Below the pieces are notes generated by a model. That model worked only from the letters and a program-made list of their open reading frames with translations, was not told the DNA's origin and made no database searches. 9,786 nt of DNA, from NCBI GenBank assembly GCA_028824575.1, contig JAPPDN010000849.1:1-9786 (forward strand), in the 5' to 3' direction. This DNA is from Candidatus Poribacteria bacterium. Lineage in GTDB: Bacteria > Poribacteria > WGA-4E > WGA-3G. This document shows, one piece after another, positions 1-6,700 of the stretch; the stretch's first letter is position 1; every line of letters begins with the position of its first letter. The translations under genes and the position numbers were made by a program.

Positions 1-1
1 A

Positions 2-283
2 ACCATTCTTTCACCTGACGAACGGAAAGCTCAACGTGGCAACCCAATCGTCAAGCAAGCTAAAGTGTGGTTAAACGAGAAAAAGATGTATGCACATCGT
101 AGACGGAACCGTGGCGCGGTCGTTGACCGGCGCACTATTCCTGTAACGCTTAGGTCCGGCGAAAATAGTATTCTCGTCAAAGTTTGCAATGAAACGTCGA
201 GTTGGGGATTCTATTTGCGGATTACTGACACCGATGGAAAGCCGTTTGACGACTTGACAATCAGGGGTTCAGAAGAAAATTAA
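2..283 (+). CDS. C-terminal end of a giant-TPR-family protein (5' partial)
   Basis: The reading frame is open from the left edge to a TAA stop at 281-283, giving about 93 residues of a C-terminus; the real start lies outside the window. The peptide aligns without difficulty to the last ~93 residues of the 2935-residue protein downstream. Shared landmarks are SPDERK, QAK-x-WLN, PVTL, GENSILVK followed by a Val/Ile-Cys pair, FYLRITDTDG and PFDDL. It is therefore the end of the same C-terminal beta-sandwich domain, and the two genes are tandem paralogs. The strand before WLN (AQRGNPIVKQAK) and the loop after it (HRRRNRGAVVDRR) are much more basic than in the paralog and lack the regular hydrophobic alternation seen there (VELRF), so this copy has diverged locally. 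Whether this gene also carries a long TPR array cannot be seen. The GTG at 65 is an internal Val codon, not a start. Function is unknown; extracytoplasmic location is inferred from the paralog. Confidence 0.85.
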   Translation, partial: TILSPDERKAQRGNPIVKQAKVWLNEKKMYAHRRRNRGAVVDRRTIPVTLRSGENSILVKVCNETSSWGFYLRITDTDGKPFDDLTIRGSEEN

Positions 284-338
284 CAGAGAAAACTAACCCG
301 AAGAATTCCTCTGAATTAGTGCTAACGATTTGTTAAGG

Positions 339-386
339 ATGCCCTGTTTCGTGCAATTGAACCCAAGAAATGCCCTATTTTGTGCA
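339..386 (+). repeat. Paired TGC-N10-GCA direct repeats, possible enhancer-binding-protein sites
   Basis: Two 16-bp sites, TGCCCTGTTTCGTGCA (340-355) and TGCCCTATTTTGTGCA (371-386), differ at only two positions. Both have the form TGC-N10-GCA, a short dyad around a conserved asymmetric core. Their starts are 31 bp apart, close to three helical turns, so they would face the same side of the DNA. They lie about 80-125 bp upstream of the transcription start predicted for the adjacent -24/-12 promoter, the usual range for upstream activator sequences of sigma-54-dependent promoters. The geometry resembles the NifA site form TGT-N10-ACA with different outer bases. The activator role is inferred; the repeats themselves are plain in the sequence. 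Confidence 0.5.
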
Positions 387-438
387 GGACTTTCTGGATA
401 TTTTGTAAAGAATCCCACTGTTTCGGTATTATTGAGAC

Positions 439-454
439 TGGCACAAAACTTGCT
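439..454 (+). promoter_or_regulatory. Sigma-54 (RpoN) -24/-12 promoter
   Basis: The sequence TGGCAC-AAAAC-TTGCT matches the sigma-54 consensus TGGCAC-N5-TTGCW in every defined position. The GG (440-441) and GC (452-453) dinucleotides are exactly 12 bp apart, as required. The expected transcription start is near 465, which would give a 5' leader of about 177 nt before the giant gene. Sigma-54 promoters need an ATP-dependent activator bound upstream, and two candidate sites lie at 340-386. This is a motif-based prediction. A match this complete in the only large intergenic region, pointing at the giant gene, is unlikely to be chance but remains untested. Confidence 0.65.
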
Positions 455-498
455 TACATTAGTTAAACAGGCGATCTAAATTACCTTCGATAAAAAAA

Positions 499-563
499 TT
501 GCACCGTTTTGTGTCTGTAGCGTGTCACTATAAGTAAACTCATAGACACTTAAATTCGTTATC
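499..563 (+). repeat. Conserved intergenic element, copy 1
   Basis: This block aligns with 9449-9512 beyond the giant gene. Shared features are TGCACC followed by a T-rich run, then 24-25 nt later the identical core GTCACTATAA, then TAA and CATA-x-ACA, ending in TTATC. The TATAAG/TATAAA inside the core resembles a -10 box, but no good -35 hexamer sits 16-18 bp upstream in either copy. TTGCAC in this copy is 24 bp away, too far for a normal promoter. The start of this copy (TGCACCGTTTTGTGTC) also resembles a degenerate version of the TGC-N10-GCA sites upstream. It could be a regulator binding site, a promoter for another sigma factor or a dispersed repeat. Confidence 0.5.
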
Positions 564-583
564 TGTTTTTGGAAATTGATTTA

Positions 584-607
584 AAAGCCTCGAAAGTCTC
601 AGGCTTT
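584..607 (+). repeat. Inverted repeat in the 5' leader (7-bp stem)
   Basis: AAAGCCT (584-590) and AGGCTTT (601-607) are perfect reverse complements around a 10-nt loop. The hairpin would form in the leader mRNA about 20 nt before the ribosome binding site. No T run follows it, so it is not a standard terminator. A role in mRNA stability or translation control is possible but only inferred. Confidence 0.35.
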
Positions 608-610
608 CCT

Positions 611-623
611 AACGCCACGCGTT
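611..623 (+). repeat. Short GC-containing hairpin just before the ribosome binding site
   Basis: AACGC (611-615) and GCGTT (619-623) form a perfect 5-bp stem with a CAC loop, ending four bases before the AAAGGAG sequence. It does not cover the ribosome binding site. It could simply keep the site exposed, or it may be chance given its small size. Confidence 0.25.
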
Positions 624-627
624 TCCT

Positions 628-634
628 AAAGGAG
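628..634 (+). promoter_or_regulatory. Ribosome binding site of the giant TPR gene
   Basis: AAAGGAG lies 7 nt before the ATG at 642. It fixes the start at 642, and the signal peptide that begins there supports the same choice. Confidence 0.85.
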
Positions 635-641
635 ATACTCT

Positions 642-728
642 ATGTTCACAAGAGAAAAGTGTTCAGTCGTCGCATGTGTACTGTATCTTATATCCTGCAC
701 CGTCTATTTTTCCTCAACCGTCCTTGCG
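642..728 (+). other. Signal peptide of the giant TPR protein
   Basis: Residues 1-29 have a short basic n-region (R4, K6), a hydrophobic stretch from C7 to about Y22, and an A-x-A-like V-L-A before Q30, consistent with Sec export and signal peptidase I cleavage. Within it, L16-I17-S18-C19 also satisfies the lipobox pattern, with a positive charge in the first seven residues, so signal peptidase II processing at C19 is the alternative. Confidence 0.8.
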
Positions 729-3700
729 CAAGACGAAAAAGTTATCGAACGCTACAAGTCAATGCTCAATCGCAATCCGAAAGAGGGAAGTACGTTCGAC
801 CGACTTTACCAGTTTTATCTTGAAGGCGCGGGTTTAGATGCCATGGTTGCTGATTATCAGACAGCGGCACAAGCCAAACCCAATGACGCAAACCTCCAAC
901 TTATCTTAGGACACATCCACAAACGCCTCGGAAAAGATACCGAAACCGTTGCAGCGTATCAACGCGCCGTTGAACTCGCGCCAAACGCTTATTACCCTCA
1001 CTTCACGCTCGGACAGATGTATGCAACAATGCGTCGGCATGCGGACGCGATTCGTGAGTTGACAAGAGCGACAGAATTATCGGAAGCGACACGCGCTGCC
1101 TCTCCAGAGGAATTAATAGAGATTTACAAAGCGTTGGGACGCGCCCATTTCAGCCGAGATGAGGTGGATGCAGCGATTTCTGCGTGGGCAAAGATTCCTA
1201 AACTCGATCCGGCAAACATCTTCGCACGCATTGAACTCTCAGATCTCTTCCGAGAGCAGGAACTTTATGAACAGGCTATCGCGCAGCACCAAGCAATTAT
1301 TGAACTAAAAACGGAGGATCCGTATCGGGTCTGCTTGAGTCATCGAGAGATTGGCAACATTCACCAAGAAAAAGGGGACTATGAAGCTGCGATTCAGAGT
1401 TACGATGCTGCACTCGCATTGACTGCTCCGGGCAACTGGCTGCGTAAGGATCTTCAACACCGCATCATTGGCATTTACGCAGCGGATGGTAATTGGGAAG
1501 GCTTAATTACGCACTATCAAGGGAAACTTGAAACAATACCGAATGATCCTGAACGCCTTGGATTGCTCGCCGCAGCCTATATTGAGAATCAGCAGCCTGA
1601 CGAAGGGATTGCGACATATCAAAAGGCGTTGGAATTGGCACCGACGGATACCGGATTGCGTTTGAACTTAATCGCGGCATTCCGCGATGCCGAAAAATTT
1701 GAGGAAGCAGCTGCGGCGTATGAATCCCTCAGCGAGCAACACCCCGACGACTTCGGTATCTATCGCGAACTCGGTGAGTTGTACTTGCAATTAGAAGACG
1801 AAAACAGAGCAAAAACAACCTATGCGCGAATGCGCGAACGCAACCCAGACGATGCCAGTACGTATCTCACACTCGCCGAAATCTACGCCGGAAACGAATG
1901 GATAGAAGATGCTGTTGCAGCATACCAAAAGGCGATTTCACTTGTGCCTGACAACCTTGATTACATCGAATATTTCGGTGAATTCTATTTCCGTCAAGGA
2001 AACCGTGAGAAGACTGTTGAAACGTGGAATCGGATCGTTGATGCCGATAAAGCGACCGCTGAGAATTATGACCGATTGGCGAAATTGTTTGATGCAAAGG
2101 ACTTCGGCACCGAAGCCGTCGCTGCGAGTCGAAAGGCGGTTGAGTTGGCACCCGATGCGTACCGCTATCGTGAAGCATTGGCGAAACGGCTCATGGAGAA
2201 CGAAGACTATGAGGACGCGTTAGTGGAATACGCGGAATCTGCAAAACTCGCGCCCAACGCATTTTTCGCAGAACAGATGGGAGATCAACAACTCGAAATC
2301 TATCGACGACAAGGGGTGCTTGTGGCGCGAATCGAAGCATTAGAAGCGGAACTTGAAGCACCGACGCATGCACCAGATGATGCCTTTGGTATGCACAAGC
2401 AACTTGCCAAGATGTATCTCAAACTTGGGAACATCACCTATGCCATTGAAATTCTTCTAAAGACGAAAGCATTGCAACCCAACGATGTAACAGTCAACCG
2501 TTGGCTTGCTGAGATATACACACGGCAAGGCTTGCGTGATGATGCCAATGCCATTTACACCCACCTCATTGAAGTAGATAACGCAAACGCACGTGAGTAC
2601 TACACAAACATCGCGCGTTCCCACTTAAAAGTGATGGATTTTGATGCAGCGACGGATGCAGCGAAGCAAGCAATTGCGCATAGCCCGCGTAACCCTGAAG
2701 GACATCAGATGCTGGCGCAAATCGCTAAACAGATCGGGAACTATCAGAACGCCGCTGACAGTCTCAAACAGGCGATTCGGCTTCGACCCGAAGCCACCGA
2801 CATCCGCTCCGAACTTGCTGAAATTTACAAACTCTCCGGTAACCCCCGACAGGCACTTGAACAGTATTGGCGGTGCTGGGAATTGAGTGAAAGCGTCAAC
2901 GACAAACTTGCCTTCGTCAAATCCCTATCCGAAGTATATTATGACTTGGGACGCCGCGGTGAGTTAGAAGAAAAGTTGAAACAGATGGCGAAAACAGACA
3001 CGTCCAGTATAGGGCCTGTTGTCGCATTGGCACAGATTTACCGAGACGAAGGCGATCTATCGAGCGCGCGTTTCCAATTAGCACGCGCATTGGATCGGAC
3101 ACGCGGAAACCAAGACCTGTTAGTGCAGCTTGTCAAGGTGAGTCTTGACCTCGGTGATACCCAAGACGCACTCACCTATCAACAGCAGCTCGTCAAGGCA
3201 CACCCCGATCCGAGTCATCAGCGACGATTGGGTGAATTGTTGTTTGATGTTGGACGCGAGCAGGAAGCGATCCAAGCGTGGACGAAGTTGCTGCACGCCA
3301 AAAACCAGCCACTTGCGGCGGAGATCAAACTTGCAGCACTCCTGATTCGGCACGGGATGCTGGACGAAGCACTCTCCGTCCTCGACCGCGCAGCAGAAAA
3401 AGCGACGGGTCCAAATGCACATATTACGTTGTATCAGCTCGGCGCGGCATTGGTCAACATGAATGAATTCGACCGCGCGCAGCCGCACTTTCAACGGATT
3501 CTCGACATGCCTGAACCGCCTCAGAATGCAATGCAGAATGTCGCGGCGAATTCATACCAAGCCACATGGGGTCCCGTCGGCATCAACACACGCAAATTCA
3601 GTCTCCCACAAGATCTCACTTGGGATATTCAGGGACGATCCTATAGCAGCAGAAGTGGACAGCAGTGGGTGCCGAAAGACTTTGAAGAGGCGCAAGCGGG

Positions 3701-6700
3701 CGCACTCGTACAGTTGACAACAATCGCGCAGCAGCAGCGAAAACTCGATGAATTGATCAAACAATTCGAGACAGATGCCGAAGCAAATCCGAAAAATATA
3801 AAGACGCTTGAGACGTTGGCACAAATCTATACATTAACCGAAAACACCGACAAAGTATCGGAAACATTGGATCGACTGATCGCTGTGTCCCCGAACGATC
3901 CGGTTTATCAAAGTATCCGATTGAGTGAGGCGATGCTCAAGGACCGCAGTTATGAGACATTCAAAGCGTACCTTGATGGAATAACAGGTTTAAACGCTGA
4001 GGCGCGGCTTTGGTATATCGCACAATACGCGAGTAGTTTCTACCGTGCGGGACAGAAGGCGGATGCAGAAAAACTGGTAATGGAACTTGAAAGTGCAACA
4101 GTAACCGATCTCAGCACTGCTGCACGGATCGTTGGGGTCCTCGCGCAGATGGGCAGAACGGATGCCGCGGAAAAAATCCTCGAACAACTTCCGATCCCGG
4201 TACTTCCGAAAGGTCCGAGAACTTTAACAATGGGTCAACCATCGCTTGTCCAGCAGCAGTGGAGCCAATACAGAGGCATCTATGAAAGCCTCGCATCCGC
4301 TTATATGCGTGGAGGACAGACCGAAAAAGGAATTGATCTGCTCTGGACGTTCTTTGCGCGTAGCAAACCGAACGTGACAAACGCCCGGCGTGTTGCGACA
4401 CTTGCGTCCTCGTCGCATTCCTACAGCGGATACACACCGCTTCAGACCAGTTACCCGTCGCCGACGATTTACTATAATCAGAGCCGTTTGCAGTACCTCC
4501 AACAGGTTTTTAGCCAGTTGTTGACCAAAGATGAACAGGAGATGTTGTACGCTAAATTACAGACTGAGTTAGATACTGCAAAAGGTAGAGATCGCATCTA
4601 TCCGGGTTTGGCACTCAGTTACTGCTATTGGTGGGACAGACAACGCGACAAAGCGCAGGAGGTTCTCTCCGCACTGCAAAAGGAATTCCCGGAAGACCTC
4701 ACGCTCAAACTCAATACCGTTTTTGCTGCTGTTCAGACCGGGCAACACGCGATCGTGTTAGATTTACTTAAAGAGATCGCTGCGGTAGACGCAAGAAACC
4801 GTCGTCAGTATTATGATCTCACACTTCAACTCGCCGCACACACAGGGAATACTGTTACTGTACGTGAATTGGTGACAAAGGTGCTCAATTCACCGAGTAG
4901 TGCTCGAGAACTCCATCAGTTCTCAGAAAAACTCCAACAAAGCGGACTCACACAATACGCAATTGCCATCGCTAAGAAAGCGATGACCTTGGCGATGGGG
5001 GAGCGCGATCCGAACTTCCTGATAAATATGAGTCGGCATTTGGAACAATTGGGGCGGGGGAAAGATGCAGCGCGCCTCGCCGAACGCGCCCTGCGTTTCG
5101 CCAACCAACGCGATCGATATGGTCGCACGTTGTACTCGTGGCACTTCCAGCAGGCATCACGTATGGCGGGACGCTCTAAAGCCGTCCGAGAACGTGAACC
5201 GCAGTTGGTTGCAGCCGTAGAAAAGAATCCGGAGTCGTTTCAGGCACAAGCCAAGTTGGCAACGTTCTATGAATCAACGAATCCGCTTAAAAAGGCATCT
5301 GCGGCATTTGAGGCAGCAATCGCCTTGCGTCCCAAGGATAGCATGATCCGGCAACGATATGCACAGATGCTACAGCGGAGTGGGCAGGCAAAAGAGGCTG
5401 TTACCCAATATACTGCACTTCTCAAAGACAACCCGAACGCGCTCGGTTATAACTACTGGGAGGTCATTGATACCTTCGTTCAAGCAGGTAAAATTGATGA
5501 ACTCGTCTCGCTTGCAAAGGAGATGATCGCACCGTCTATCGGTAGGAACTTCGGTAACGATTTCGCACAAAGTGCAGCGAGTCAGTGTATGGATACCGAC
5601 GCCAAAGCAGCTGTAGAAATCTATGAACAGATTATCAAGGTTCAACCGAACCAGCTCTACACGTATCGCGACTTAGCATCTGCCTATACTGCTGCCGGTG
5701 AACCTGATAAGGCGATCCAACTCTTGCGCGAAATATTGAAAACAGAGGATGCAAAATTATCGCAAGATCCTTATACGCAAGTCGATATTATTTCAAAACT
5801 CATTGAACTCTACAAAACATCGGGGAAAATAGAAGTGTTGGTAACGGAATATGAAGCGAAACTCGCCGAGAAGCCAGAAGATATGACGTTGCTTTACCTC
5901 GTCGCCTCAATGCGGATCGCAGCGGATGATCTTGAAGGTTCAACGACACTCGTTAACCAACTGCTTGATAAAGATACGGGTGCAGTGAACGTACGGTGGC
6001 TAACCAACTTGGCGGATGCTTACCGCGGAGCGAACGATCGGGAGCGTGAACGCCACTTGCTTGAATCCGCGGTTGAAAAAATGGAATCACGAAGCACATG
6101 GGGACTTTCAGAAATCTATCAGAAACTTGGCGCGGTGTACGCCCAACAAGACGAAACGGAGAAGGCACAGAAGGTATTTCGTAAGATGGGAACGCTGCTC
6201 CTTTTGCAACGCGGTGGCTCCTTCTATGAAAAAGAGCGAATCGCGGGCACTTACATACAACACGAGATGTGGGATGATGCTGAGGTGCTCCTTACTGATA
6301 TTATCAATGATTTCTCAGCGCAAGGGTGGAGTCGAGACCAAGCACAACGCCAATTGATGGAGCTTAAACGCCGACGCGATGGCACGGTATCAACGACCCT
6401 GCCGCCTGAAGAAACGGAGCAGTTCAATGTCGGGATGCAACGCACATTAGCACAACAGCACGCGCGGCGCGGCGAAGTCAAAAAAGCGGTTGACATCTAC
6501 GAGCGAATCGCAAAAGTGATGCCTGAGGATTTCGAGTCACGTGCACAACTCGCGACACTTTATTCACGCCGAAATCAGCACGATAAGGCGATTGGTATCT
6601 GGGAAGTGTTGCTTGAAGCCGATCCCGAAAATACAAAGTATCAGGATGGACTCGTTGACACCTACCAGGACGCTGACAAAACCACTGAGGCGGTTGAACT

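Larger units (their letters stand above)
284..641 (+). promoter_or_regulatory. 358-bp intergenic regulatory region
   Basis: This gene-free stretch lies between two same-strand paralogs. No classic rho-independent terminator is visible after the upstream stop: there is no GC-rich hairpin followed by a T run. In order it holds two TGC-N10-GCA direct repeats (339-386), a sigma-54-type promoter (439-454), a block shared with the downstream intergenic region (499-563), two small inverted repeats (584-607 and 611-623) and the ribosome binding site (628-634). The short ORF across 569-823 runs into the giant gene in another frame and is not credible as a gene. Confidence 0.7.

Noticed and set aside
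290..335. Possible terminator after the upstream paralog (ACTAA...TTAGT and TAAC...GTTA pairings)
   Set aside because: The stems are 4-5 bp, AT-rich and not followed by a T run; this cannot be called a terminator.
339..386. CRISPR array
   Set aside because: There are only two short repeats of 16 bp with a 15-bp gap, far from CRISPR repeat and spacer dimensions, and no cas gene is visible.
499..534. TTGCAC ... TATAAG as a sigma-70 promoter
   Set aside because: The spacing is 24 bp, too long for a -35/-10 pair, and no better -35 hexamer lies 16-18 bp upstream of TATAAG.
569..823. 84-codon plus-strand ORF overlapping the start of the giant gene
   Set aside because: It begins in the leader without a ribosome binding site and runs in a different frame through the signal peptide region; the 642 start has a clear AAAGGAG and a signal peptide.
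3120..3494. Antisense ORF of 124 codons inside the giant gene, and the many other minus-strand ORFs (for example 6478-6846, 4111-4437)
   Set aside because: They lie wholly opposite a convincing TPR coding frame, have no plausible ribosome binding site or recognisable protein pattern, and read as low-quality Arg/Cys/Ser-rich shadows.
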